Shown: piece after piece, positions 35,316-46,456 of the stretch | Position numbering within the stretch: position 1 is the first letter of the stretch | Layout: each line of letters opens with the position of its first letter | Source of the DNA: Armigeres subalbatus | Lineage: Eukaryota > Arthropoda > Insecta > Diptera > Culicidae | Direction of reading: 5' to 3' | NCBI RefSeq assembly: GCF_024139115.2 | Contig: NW_026943128.1 | Span: 62,001-126,000, forward strand | Length of the DNA stretch: 64,000 nucleotides | Position numbers and translations under genes: made by a program | The notes under the pieces: generated by a model | Told to the model about the DNA's origin: nothing | Seen by the model: only the letters and a program-made list of their open reading frames with translations | The model's database searches: none

Positions 35316-35699
35316 TTCCTTGGGTCAGCAGTTTTGTGCGTGCCTTTTGGGGCTGCCACCGTTATTTTTTCCTCAATGTTTTTATTCACGAATTGACAGT
35401 AAATCATTCGCGTTTTGCATACGAAAAAACCGTCTAAGACGTGCAACAAGACTCATGACATCGAACGAAAATCAACCGAGCTCCATTATCGTGCGCAAAT
35501 AGTTGTGGATCTGAATCAACTGAATACATATTCCATAGGTTTTTATATAATTTGTATGCTCTTTTGCAAATATTTTCTCGTACATTATGAGGCAAAGTAA
35601 GACGATATATATTCCCATGCAGTTGAACAGCTACAGATACCATCGAGTAAGGTAAGGTTACGAGATAGTGTGGTAAACACAAATTCACACCGAAACAAA

Positions 35700-37190
35700 T
35701 GACACATTAATATACAAAATTTCAAATAACAAAGAAAATAATATGTTTTATATCAACATACAATAACATCTATTTATTATATTCTTTAATATTTCAATAT
35801 ACTGAAACTCATATGACTATTGATGATTTAATAATTTACCACTTGATATATTGCTATGTACATAATAATTTCTTCAAATAATCTCACATGTTTTCAACTT
35901 TCTCTTATAGTTGCCTGGCTCTTGGAATCATCTAAGGTGTTACGTTATTAGTGTATAGTACTTTAAAGGCTATATATTTATTTAATTTATTTTAAATGCA
36001 ACCATTATACAATACAACTATCTAAGCACATTCGTCGGACAGAAACTAAGTGACCACATAATAAATAGATTTTAGTCAAACAGTATGAGGACCAAATACA
36101 TAGGTTCGTACAAATGGAAAAGTATGAATCACATCAACAACCTTGCTGTTATTTAGGTAGGCATTAAAAATTCGTGTTGTTGTCTCTCCTGTCCTAGATG
36201 GGAATCAAGCCCTTGAGATCACATAGACAGGCATCTAGATAACAAATTCATAGAAGTATGAGCACCAACTAACATATTAAACTATAGCTATGAAAATGCT
36301 TATATCATAATATATAATATATCATAAAAACTGAAACTGTATAGCACGAGTACTGAGTGGATCAAGCATTGGACTACACCACATCGGAACACATCTTACC
36401 CACGTACGAGGTACGCTGATTCCAAGGAAATAGGACTATCGAAACAGAGACAACGCGAGCTATATAATAAACAATATAATAACATAATTAAAATCTATAT
36501 TCCATTTTTCAGGTAAAACGGTGTTTGTCATGTTGGTGATGTGTGGATTTCTAGCTTAACTTTTCGGCCTAAATATTTATATTTCCTTTTTCAGCTGAAA
36601 CACGTGTCGCTAATGAAGTTTGTTTCACACCAAGAATCAATTTGCTCTCTTTTGATTTGCATACATTTCAACGTTTTTTTTCTTCTATACTTATTCCTAA
36701 TATTTCCATACATTTTCTTAAATTACTTTCAGAAACATTGCGTGCTGACGAAGATTCTGAAGCAGCATCACATTACAAAGTCTAATATTTCTACAATTTA
36801 TTATTTCAGAAATATGCTGAAGATTGCAAAATCAATGCAATTGTTTTGCCAAAATCTATTTTTTCATATTTCATTTAAGAACAAAACATCACCATTTACA
36901 ATATCAATACCAATAAAAATATAATATCCACGCTTTTTTCGCCAAGAAAAGCATCCCTTAATAACCCATCCAAACTCCAACTCCAGATACCTATGAAGGT
37001 CGCGCGAGTTCTCCGCATCTTCTTAAGTAGGTATCTAATCAACACTTCCCACCCAAATCCCCACTGATCGTAAGGACCTGGCCAGGTGTTGAACAAAGGG
37101 ATCGTTGAATGAAACACATGCCAAGCCCCAGGCTGTTTTTCTGGCGCATCTAACGTCCCTATCGACAGCCAACCCAGGATAGTGTGCGGT
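35700..37190. other. AT-rich half of the insertion, no gene seen
   Basis: Very AT-rich, with chance hydrophobic frames (for example near 36541-36924) that have no recognisable domain. Nothing supported. Confidence 0.4.
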
Positions 37191-37290
37191 CAGATATGCT
37201 ATGCTATGCTATGATATAGCTGGTCTCCATCGATCGTGTCATATGCGGCTTTGAAATCGATAAATAGATGATGTGTAGGTATGTTGTAAA

Positions 37291-37429
37291 CAGTGGTGTA
37301 GCCAGAAAATTGGTCTGGGGGGGGGGGGGGGAGTTTCCGAACATTTTATTTTTCGAAAAAAAAAATTTCTTCTAAAAGTTTTGTCTGCCCAAAACCACCC
37401 CCAAAACCACCCCCGTGGCTACGCCACTG
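37291..37429. mobile_element. 139-bp hAT-like MITE
   Basis: The ends CAGTGGTGTAGCCA and, read inward from the right, CAGTGGCGTAGCCA match. The 8-bp target duplication gttgtaaa lies at 37283-37290 and 37430-37437. It contains a run of about 14 G residues opposed by C-rich tracts. It splits the last piece of the scattered LINE copy. Confidence 0.78.
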
Positions 37430-38502
37430 GTTGTAAATATTCGCGGCATATTGTAAATCAAAAATTTGTTCTTAAGAAAAAGTTTTGATTTTTCTTTGGA
37501 ATAGACACTTAATATATTTGTTACAATTGGCTTGAATAAGCATATGCGGTATTTCGAAAAATTTCGTTTCAGGTGGTTCGAAACGAAATTCCGCGAAATT
37601 TCGCGGAATTTGAGCATGGCGAAATCTGATTTCTTGATTTCGTTTCGTTTCGTAAAATTACAAAAATTTCGCTAGAAAAAACTAGCTTCTAACGAAATTT
37701 AACGGAATTCCGCGAAATTTCGGAACAAATTTAAACTTAAACCATACTTTATATTATCAAAAATTTTGGCTGCACCGCTAAACAAAATCGTAAAGTTGTT
37801 TTCAAAACTTTTTGTTATACATTTTTTTCTATTAACGCTTACTACATAATTCCATTCTTAATCGACAAAGACGTATGTAGTTTTCTTCTATAAAACGTTT
37901 TCAGTGTTTCCATGATCCAAATTTAAATTTTGTGATATTTGTTTGCATTTGCACAATATGAATGCGGAATCGATCGTGTTGCTGCTGGTTATGAGACGAC
38001 AGCTAGTCCAGGAGATTGCGAAGTGAAAAAAAATCTGCCTCGCGTAGCAGACATTTGTTTAACCAGTGTGCAATCGATCGTGTTGATGCTAATCACGCCA
38101 GCTAGTGTGGGAAAACGCGAAGTGATAAAACTAATGTCTGCATCGAAGAGCTCAAAATTATTTAGTGCGGAATCGATCGTGTTTATCGTAGATTATTAAA
38201 CGAAGCACATTGATCTTGCGTTGGATTGATTTGAAACACAGTTTTCGTTTTCTTGTTTTCAAAATAACTTCGTATACAATAAATATTTTGTCGCTTACCA
38301 CGAGGTTTCAAATGAATTACCTTCTCAACTAACCAATGATTCCTTTCCCGTAACGCTCACGCAGATGCAGAGCATTCCTCGGTCTCTTATAACAATGAGT
38401 ATTAAACTAATTTTCCTCTCCTAATTCTAAATTGACTATAAGCACGTGACCAGCATCGTTATTGGCCATGAATTGGAAACTCCGAAGCAATCTTCTTCTT
38501 CT

Positions 38503-38752
38503 TCTATATACATAAAAATGAATTTCGGTCTGTCTGAACCTTATAGACTCCGAAACTACTGAACCGATCGGCGTGAAATTTTATCTGCAGAGGTTTTTGG
38601 GACCAGGGAATGTTCTTAAGATGTTTCGAGACCCATCCCTCCTTTGGAAAGGGGGGCTCCCATACAAATGAAACAGAAATTTCTACACAACACGAGAACT
38701 AAGCAGAGAATAAATCAATTTAAGGCGAAACAAAGTTCGTCGGGTCTGCTAG
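38503..38752 (+). mobile_element. Helitron-like fragment
   Basis: Starts TCTATATACATAAAAATG and ends with the ttcgtcgggtctgctag block. A TC start and CTAG-type end fit Helitrons. The inside has gaaactactgaaccgatcgg and a ggggggctcccatacaaatg repeat unit. An inverted relative is at 45713-46035. No Rep/helicase sequence is present, and the expected A flank at the 5' end is missing, so the class is tentative. Confidence 0.45.
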
Positions 38753-39875
38753 TATACAATAAAAATAACTTTTTGGTATCCCAAGAATATTATTTAATTA
38801 ATGTGCTGTGCATATTTGTTTTTTCTCGGCCAATCATGATTAGCAACTACGATGTGTAGTATAATTAATCAAGCTAATAAGCTCTTCTTTGACTATTTGT
38901 ACAATATGTAAGGAACATTGCAGATTTGTGGGCATTTCGAGATCTTCGCATGGAATTTGCAAAAAAAATACAAAAAAAAAATCTGGATGTTCTTTAGGTA
39001 ATTTTTATTGCTTTTAGCTCATACTGACCATAACAGCTATTCTCATATGCCAAGGACACACAGACAATAGCTTAATTTGTCGAGCTGATTGTATATAAGA
39101 CTATGGGTCTGTGAAATTCAATCTGAAATACATATCTTTGTGCATTTTAGAACGGTGCACAGGATTCTTCTAGTGAGCAAATGTATGCCATATATGTAGA
39201 CAAAGAATAAGAAGGAATAAATTTTGGCTGATACGTCCTTTTCAAATGTGGATCCAGTAATATCAATTCTCTATCTGCTTATAAGCCTGGCAGATGAGGA
39301 TACGTAATTGAGTATCCCACTCAGGCTTGTAAAATGTCATCTGCATGTCATTTGACTAATTTGTTCATAACTTTCTTTAGAAGCCAAATTTATTCCATAA
39401 TTTTAGATGTACTCATAACGATTGAGTAGGGCTATATTTTTGTCCAAGGGTACATTGCTCTAAATATAACATCTGAGGCTGTAGAGTGAAAACTCTCCAA
39501 AATGTCACGTGTCATTTGACATAATGTCATTTGAATGACATTTTGCCTCCCACGCCCCAGATTACATATTTACAGCAATGTCTCGTTAGACAAAGTTGTA
39601 GGCACATTTAAGCGCTATAAGTTCGTCATACATCATGAATTGATAGCTACCTTCTGTAAAAAGTTCTGGGAAAATTATACAAACAAATGCGAATGACATT
39701 TTACAACACTGATCCCACTAAATAAAAAAAATCTAGACATTCATTTTCTAATTTTGACTAAGTCAATACTGTAAAACCACGCTAATTCTTAAGTGAACTA
39801 AGGTTTTAAACGAAATTTGAATCCGTATATGAAAAATCTCACAATTTCTTTATTTTTATATACTTACTGATATAA

Positions 39876-40492
39876 TTATTTTATCATTATTTATTCAGAC
39901 TAAGGCCGAAGTGGCCTGTGCGGTATATAAGAGTCTTCTTCATTCGGCTCGGTCCATGGCTACACGTCGCCAACCACGCAGTCTACGGAGGGTCCGCAAG
40001 TCATCTTCCACCTGATCGATCCACCTTGTCTGCTGCGCACCTCGCCTTCTTGTGCCCATCGGATCGTTGTCGAGAACCATTTTCACCGGGTTATTGTCCA
40101 ACATTCTGGGTACGTGCCCGACCCACCGCAGTCGTCCGATTTTCGCGGTGTGAACGATGAATGGTTTTCCCAACAGCTGATGCAACTCGTGGTTCATTCG
40201 CCTCCTCCACGTACCGTCCGCCATCTGCACCCCACTATAGATGGTACGCAGCACTTTCCTTTCGAAAACTCCGAGTGCGCGTTGGTCCTCCATGAGCATC
40301 GTCCAGGTCTCGTGTCCGTAGAGGACTACCGGTCTAATGAGCGTTTTGTAGATTGTCAGTTTGGTACGGCGGCGAACTCTATTTGATCGGAGCGTCTCGC
40401 GGAGTCCAAAGTATGTACGATTTCCAGCCACTATGCGTCTTCGAATTTCTCTGCTGGTATCATTTTCGGCAGTCATCAGTGAGCCCAAGAAC
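39876..40492 (-). mobile_element. 5'-truncated RTE-like LINE with 10-bp target duplication
   Basis: A minus-strand 3' end of the 13.8-kb LINE family. The frame 39940-40596 shows LTIYKTLIRPVVLYGHETWT, RRMNHELHQLLGKP and GTRRRGAQQTRW in an unbroken stretch, so it is fairly young. actgatataa is repeated at 39866-39875 and 40493-40502. It inserted into hAT-like copy 2 after that element had landed. Confidence 0.8.
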
Positions 40493-41089
40493 ACTGATAT
40501 AAATCTGATATAAAATTGATCAGATTCGGGAGCACACGCTCCGAGATGAATTCCTTTGAAAGCGGCACAAATGTTGGGGTATTGCCTTATCGCCAATAAT
40601 GGTATATGCGGCGAGAATGTGGCGATTTATCACAGATTGCCTCTTCTGTTATTATAACTCTTTTGGTCGCAAAACAGTTATTCGACTTCGAAAAAGTGAA
40701 ATCAGAATTGCGTACAAAACCAATTTAATAAAAATTCCGCGGAAAAAAAATTAATATTTCGTTTCGTTTCGAAAAATTTCGAATTAAATGAACCTTGATT
40801 TCGTATCGTTCCGAATTCTCGAAAGAAATCTATATTTCGTTTCGTTTCGATCCGAATCAACATAGACATTTTAAATTTCGTTTCGTTTCGTTTCGTTAGG
40901 AAAAAGTGTGTTATCGCATACCCTTAGGCTTGAATGCCTTCAATGTGATTTTTAAAAGTTAATTTTAGATCTAACAGAAGTCCTGAATATTTAGCCTTGC
41001 TAGACAAATTAATTGGAATTCATTCATAGTATAGTGACAATACATATGTGTGCTAAAAAGTTTCAAATAAGATGCTCTCGGCTTCGGTA

Positions 41090-42630
41090 AGGTTGACATG
41101 CTCGGCCGTCCACGACTGGGTTTGTCTCACATTCTGCAATGATTTCATCGTAAGTTAGCTAAATTTTTTGTACTGTTGAGGTCTCTTTCGTTTCAGCCTG
41201 ATAAAAAAAATCATAAAAATTTGCCCTCATGTTTACAAAAAGCTCGCCACTGCGTTCGCTGCTGGCCCCTTTTGGCCGAGCCCAAGTGAACTCGACCGGA
41301 GTGGCGTTCTTTGAAGCGATAATGGGCGGAACAGTTTCGGTCATCAGGCTTTTCACGCGCAGTCCAACGACCACGCGTTTCCCGTCGACAATTCCGTTCC
41401 TTGAATTAGTTCTTGCCGGGCTCGACATTAATAATGATGATGATAATGCTGATGTGGTGTCAATTTCCACGAACGGGACTCGCACATGTGGAAATCGGTT
41501 TGGTAAACTGTGACCAAGCTTGCCGCGGCACGGGCGCGGGCAGTGCGACGGAGAAAATTGATCACCTGTTTCATAGTCGGAGAGTAGTTTGTAGCTGATG
41601 AAATGATTACGGGGTCACCTTTTCAACACGTCAATCACTGCCGTCGGGATGCCGCTCGGCCACAAAGGTATCATTATCCTTTTAGGAAGTCATTATGAGC
41701 TTTGTGGATGGATTAGCTGACTGACTGGTGGGGCGGCAGATGTTTGAAGCAATATTTAGTGACCGGCATCAGGAGTGGATTGTGCATTATAAGGAATAAC
41801 AATAATTTGGGTGGTTGATACAAGCGTTGATATGGTGATGAAAAATAAATTATTTAATTTATATACTTTAATACCAGCTTTAAATGTTATTGCGTATTAA
41901 CACAGCAATACAATTACATCATTTTTTTAGATTGTAGCATCGAAAAGATACCATGTCATAACAAAATCAAAAAATCATCATCCTGTTGTAAATTATTGCC
42001 AGATTCAAGTTAATTAAATGATTACCTTGATAGCACCTTGCATTTGCTGCACCCCGTCCCGCACCGCTTTCTAAATCAAGTGTTTGGCCGTCCAATTTCT
42101 GTTTCTCCTTCGACTCGTCTTCTAATGGATTTCGATGCAACAAAAACACACACCCCAATCTATACTGCGATCGATTTCAAACTGATTGATGAAATCAACG
42201 ACCGACAACAACCTCCTAGCAGTAACAGGTTGAACCAAAAATCAAAACCAGAATCAAGAGTCATCAAAGAAGAGTGTGAGTGTTCTGATCTTCGATCGTA
42301 TCTGGTCCTTTGATTCAGTGCCGAAACCGAAGACAGCCATAGTGAAGGATCGATCGCAACGAAACAAAACTCTGTCGGTTGGGTTACTTGTTGAAGTCAT
42401 TTGTTTGTTGAAGTTTATTAGAGGAATTTAGACCTTGCCTCAGGTGTTTGGTGTTCCGTCGAAGGAGGTGTGCATCGCGAGTGCTCTGATTGCCTCGTCA
42501 TGATTTGTGACTTTGAGATAGGTACACTGGGGTCACGTTTTACGCGTTTTTTTTTGGTTATTTGTGGCGTTCGTGCATTTGCTTAACTAACAGCAACTAT
42601 TTTTTTCGAGAAAATTTCCTACTTTTATGA
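41090..42630. other. Unique-looking sequence, no supported gene
   Basis: GC-richer around 41230-41660 with no recognisable repeat. Opposing open frames of about 90-108 codons overlap at 41159-41513, but neither has a recognisable domain. It could be intronic or regulatory sequence of a host gene. Confidence 0.35.
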
Positions 42631-42639
42631 AAAACTCGA

Positions 42640-43200
42640 TGGACCGGGCACGTATCCAGAATGTCGGACAGTAATCCGGTGAAAATTATTCTCTAAGGGC
42701 ACACGAAGACGAGGTGGGGCGTCTTCGGGGATGGAGAGATGCGGCCTCGAACCGTGTATTGTTGCGTCGAATTGTTGATTCAGTGTTATCTGTTTGTAGA
42801 CTAAATAAATGACATTTTGTTAAGAAAATTATTTTGAGCTTTTTAGTGGAATGTCTTCACTTGTCATAAGACGAGTTTGTACAATCCCATTTAATTCCAC
42901 CACTTAATTGTACCTTGACAGATACGTATTTCGACCTTACTGTTGAGGTCGAAATACGTATCTGTCAAGGTACAATTAAGTGGTTGAATTAAATGGGATT
43001 GTACAAACTCGTCTTATGACAAGTAAATAAATGAAATAAATGTAATGAACGAAGGCGAGGCACGCAGCGAGCAAGATGGATCGATCAGGTTGTAGACGAT
43101 TCGGGACCCTCCACAGACTACCACATGGACCGAGCAGAATGGAGAAGACTTTTAATGCACTGTACAGGCCATTCCGACCTTAGTCTGAGAAAATATTAAA
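42640..43200 (+). mobile_element. RTE-like LINE 3' pieces flanking a palindromic element
   Basis: 42640-42812 carries WTGHVSRMSDSNPV-like traces and a 3' tail like the family at 5.8 kb; 43035-43200 carries traces of the 13.8-kb family (gcgagcaagatggatcgatc to ccttagtctgag). A palindromic element (42813-43023) lies between them. Both are dead fragments. Confidence 0.65.
42813..43023. mobile_element. Palindromic element, copy 1 (79-bp arms)
   Basis: Arms 42859-42937 and 42946-43024 are reverse complements with about one mismatch and an 8-nt centre. A left lead (cattttgttaagaaaattat) is shared with the copy at 51478-51732. The 11-bp repeat taaataaatga at 42802-42812 and 43024-43034 is the likely target duplication. 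No coding capacity. Confidence 0.75.
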
Positions 43201-44119
43201 TAATAATCGTTCATACACATATTCTATTCTATGTTCCACAATGGACACAGAACATACTCAAAACAGGCCAATATTATATTAACTTAGGCCAGACTAAAAT
43301 AAAAACTTCCCTCAAAAATTTTAAAATTTTTCATTGAAAAAAATAGGTAATTGCCAATAAAAAAGTCCGCGTAAAGCAATAAATAAAATATAAAATTTCC
43401 ACAAATAATGCAAATTTTACGCACTGGAATGTAGGAACTCAAAAATACATGCTAAAACAAATAAGTTGGAGCCAGTAGTTGGGCTAGCGTTCTAAATAGA
43501 TTTGAAACCCTACACTACTGCTCAACAAAAATGATTCCTTTGCAAAGTTATTGAACACAATTTTGCTTTTTAAATCAACTCTCTCTTTTCATGCCTTTTG
43601 ACAGAACATATTCGACTCAACTGGACAGAACATTCGAAATAGTGCACTGCGGAAGGATAATGTCGTAGGAAATACATAAAACGGCAGTTTTTTTAGAAGA
43701 GAGTTAAGCAAAAATGTACGAATCTATTGATTCGATTCGAGATGCGTAATGAGACCCCTAATCTGCAGTTTAGAATTCACATTATTTGAATTGTGCCAAA
43801 AGGATTGAAGTTGTTCAACGAAGGGTTGTTTGATTCGTTTTCCGCCATTTGCCATGGAGCAATCCTCAGTACCTCGGTACGAACAATGTGCCACGAATAA
43901 TCCACGAGAAAATTTAGGCTAGATCATAGACACATTGAAAGAGAGGCGTGAGCTTTCTCGTACTATGCTAGTCTCTTAGTTACTTTGAGTTTCTTTGATT
44001 GCCGCTCCGTCGAACAAACTATGAAAATAGATCTATACTTGAATTGTAACGTGCGTTCAGCAAGGTGGGTTTGATTACCATTTTTCTCGCTCCAATTTTT
44101 TGTAAATTTAATTGAGCAT

Positions 44120-44410
44120 CATGTCAGGCAAACGCGTTCATTCAAAGAGGTCATAATTTTATTAATTTTTGCCTGATACCGGCGTTTATTTGAAGAAGGC
44201 ATCATCTCTGTTCATTTTATACCGGGTAATTGCATTCAATTAATGAAGGCATTCTGTCTTCTTTTATCCTTATATCAGATAGACGAATTGATTTAAAGAT
44301 GGCATCGTTTCCTTTGCTCGCCTTATACCGAGCAAACGCGTCAATTTAAATAACGCATTATTTCTTCTTTCTGCCTTATGCCGGACAAATGCTTTGATTT
44401 ATTTGATCGA
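44120..44410. repeat. ~52-bp diverged tandem array
   Basis: Five to six units built on a ccttataccgg-gcaaacgcgttcattt-aagaaggcatcatttct pattern, spaced roughly 50-55 bp. They directly adjoin a fold-back fragment. Confidence 0.55.
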
Positions 44411-44610
44411 ACATGTCATTTGTCCGAATAGGTCAGTTGGAAATTGAGAAATGAGGTGTGAATGTGAGACGTCTCACTACTTACTTCGCGCTTCTTACAT
44501 TCTACAGCGGGAAGTGAGAAATGAGGAGTGAGAAATGGGACGTCATATTCAATTAAATGTTGTATTAGGCCAAATGACCTATTCGGCCAAATGACCGAAT
44601 TTTTCAATAT
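44400..44610. mobile_element. Fold-back fragment
   Basis: A small version of the fold-back elements at 24.6 and 25.1 kb: a left catttgtccgaataggtc unit, a gtgag/ctcac centre and a right ggccaaatgacctattcggc unit. Confidence 0.55.
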
Positions 44611-44619
44611 CCGAATGAC

Positions 44620-45700
44620 TCAAGACAAAAATGTCGAAAGACTTCCTAGATGCAGTTCAGAAGCAATTCCGAAGGAATTGGAAGGATTTCTTCCAATAGT
44701 TTCCGAAGGTTTTTTTTAAAGAAATCACAGGAAGAATTTCTTTTAAAAAATCAGAAGGGTTATGTACAAGACACAACCGCCCAACGTAAACTACGTAAGG
44801 CAGTTTTGTTCATTGAGGATTGTAGTGCCATCATGCATGAATATTTTTAGAAAATTCATTTGATTACTTATGTCACTGGTTTCGAACAAAACTAGCGTAT
44901 CTTAAGATATGCAAATTGTTGGCGATTCAAACCATGCCAAATCCCATCAGAATCATGGCCTATAGATTTGCTCGTGATTCGAATCACAATTTGCATCATT
45001 GCATGATATTTACGTGTTCTTCATTGTTGAATGCATTGAATTAACTGTTTTTCGTCTAAAACAATGGCTAATAATTGCACATATGAACAAAACATACGAC
45101 TCGATTGCGTTTTGACGCTTTTTAGAACGAAATCATTTTTCGGCGAGTGAGCGAAGCGATGCGATTCTGGCCGAGAAACTCAAGCGCGATGCTCCCCTTT
45201 CAAAATCGCAGGCGAGTTAGCTCGTGCATGAAACCTCGATGATGCAGATTTGAGTATGATTCTACCAACACTGAGTGTCACTATGGATAAAATATTCGTG
45301 CAACCATTTTATTAATATCATTGCAAGACTTTAGAATCAGGGAGCAAGAAGGTAATAGCTCTATTGTAACTCATATAGCCCGTTTCAAGAACGTATGCGT
45401 TCCGAAGCTTTTGTCGTATACCGCATGATTGCACCCACGTAATATGAAAATATCTTAAGTGCATTCACACTTCCTGAATCAAAGTTAAAACCTTCTGATT
45501 CAGACGCGCATTTAATTGGACAAAATATTATTAGACCGATATAAATATTTTTTTAAAATATGCCCCCCCCCCTTCGGATTGTTTTGCTGAAAAATAACAA
45601 TTTGAGGGGCAACACAAAAAATTCCGGTGAATTTTGAGAACATTCAAAACATTCTTTAACAAATCCGAGGAGTTTTTTAAAAAAAAATTTCCATTTTAAT
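44620..45700. other. No gene seen
   Basis: AT-rich sequence with a tract of the ttccgaaggaatt degenerate repeat at 44640-44750. No supported gene. Confidence 0.4.
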
Positions 45701-45712
45701 TTTTATTTTTTA

Positions 45713-46035
45713 CTAGCAGACCCGACGAACATTATTTCGCCTAAAATTGATTTTTTTTTCTGATTAGTTCTCGAGTTATGCAGAAATTTTTGGTTTATTT
45801 GTATGGGAGCCCCTCTTTCCAGAAGGGGGAGGCGTTGCAAACCATCACAGAAACATATCTTCTCTTCCAAAACCTCCACACGCCAGATTTGGTTCCATTT
45901 GCTTGATCTCGAGTGTCGAGTGATGAAATTGGTGTTTTATTTGTATAGGAGCCAGGTTTCAAAGAGGAGATGGGGCCTCGAACCATCTTAAGAACCTTCC
46001 CCGGCCCCAAAAACCTCTGCATTCAAATTTTAACG
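45713..46035 (-). mobile_element. Helitron-like fragment, inverted relative
   Basis: Begins ctagcagacccgacgaa, the reverse complement of the end at 38736-38752, and continues with two ~150-bp gggagcccctctttccagaa-type units to aacctctgcattcaaatttt. The distal end is lost. Confidence 0.45.
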
Positions 46036-46193
46036 CCGCTAGATTCAATAGATGAAGAAGATTACCCCCTCCCCCTTGACTTTCCGGAGATCATAATTCT
46101 CCATAAATATGTGTAACGGCCTTTTTTGTTTTCAGTTTGCAAAAAAATGCTTAACATTTTTCCAGTCGTTTTTTAATATAAACATGTTTGTGC

Positions 46194-46204
46194 AATTACA
46201 TTGC

Positions 46205-46207
<3 letters not shown>
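46194..46207. repeat. Left target-site duplication of the Juan-like LINE
   Basis: The 14-bp aattacattgcgat is repeated at 50734-50747. Confidence 0.9.
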
Positions 46208-46239
<32 letters not shown>

Positions 46240-46456
46240 TAATTTTATTTGCTAATTATCTAATACATGCATTTATCTCTTAGACTAGGTGTTCCGTGTT
46301 TTCTTAACACTATCATCCTTATTTGCTATGTTACGCTTTTAGATATTATTAATACATTTCAATTGCCTCTGGCAGTTACGATATTTCCTCTGGTTGAATT
46401 AAACCATGTAGGAATTACAATGTTTTCTACTTAAACTAAACTTAACCTAATTTATA

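Larger units (their letters stand above)
33870..37215 (+). mobile_element. 3.35-kb retroelement-like insertion with 25-bp target duplication
   Basis: The 25 bp at 33845-33869 are repeated exactly at 37216-37240 and are RTE-like LINE sequence, so the block between them was inserted. The right end is a short tandem repeat (tatgctatgctatgctatg, ~37197-37212), like the simple-repeat tails of some non-LTR elements. Inside are a GC-rich tandem repeat with an open frame (34560-35085), a short perfect hairpin (35292-35315) and a long AT-rich half. No RT or endonuclease motif is visible, so it is non-autonomous or of unknown type. Confidence 0.65.
23705..37451 (-). mobile_element. One RTE-like LINE copy scattered in pieces over 13.7 kb
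   Basis: Minus-strand pieces occur in collinear order from 3' to 5': 23705-23776 (3' end), 24361-24600 (C-terminal region), 25032-25080, 33494-33869 (FADD region to DTIDGDQLWQL) and 37241-37451 (FIDFKAAYD region). Neighbouring pieces abut in the intact copies at 13.8-18.4 kb, so each gap is a later insertion: a LINE (23777-24360), fold-back 1 (24601-25031), fold-back 2 with cargo (25081-33493), a 3.35-kb insertion (33870-37215) and a MITE (37291-37429). The pieces sum to about 1 kb and are non-functional. Confidence 0.75.
37537..40926 (-). mobile_element. hAT-like non-autonomous element, copy 2 (3.39 kb)
   Basis: Inverted relative to copy 1 (29362-32511): the ends TAAGCATATGCGGTA at the left and, read from the right, TAAGGGTATGCGATA correspond, and so do the gaaacgaaacg/tccgcggaatt subterminal arrays and parts of the interior. 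The perfect 8-bp target duplication ggcttgaa is at 37529-37536 and 40927-40934. Secondary insertions are a LINE fragment (39876-40492) and a Helitron-like piece (38503-38752). No transposase frame is visible. Confidence 0.78.
37453..41085 (-). mobile_element. Juan-like LINE fragment split by a hAT-like element
   Basis: 37453-37536 and 40935-41085 match adjacent parts of the Juan-like element at 46716-46940 (for example gccttcaatgtgatttttaa). They are separated by the hAT-like insertion and its 8-bp target duplication. Truncated at both ends. Confidence 0.75.

Noticed and set aside
36541..36924. Hydrophobic 127-codon frame
   Set aside because: Phe/Ile/Leu-rich translation of AT-rich DNA inside a non-coding insertion; no homology recognised.
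41159..41513. Opposing 94- and 108-codon frames
   Set aside because: GC-richer DNA yields such frames by chance; no motif supports either strand.
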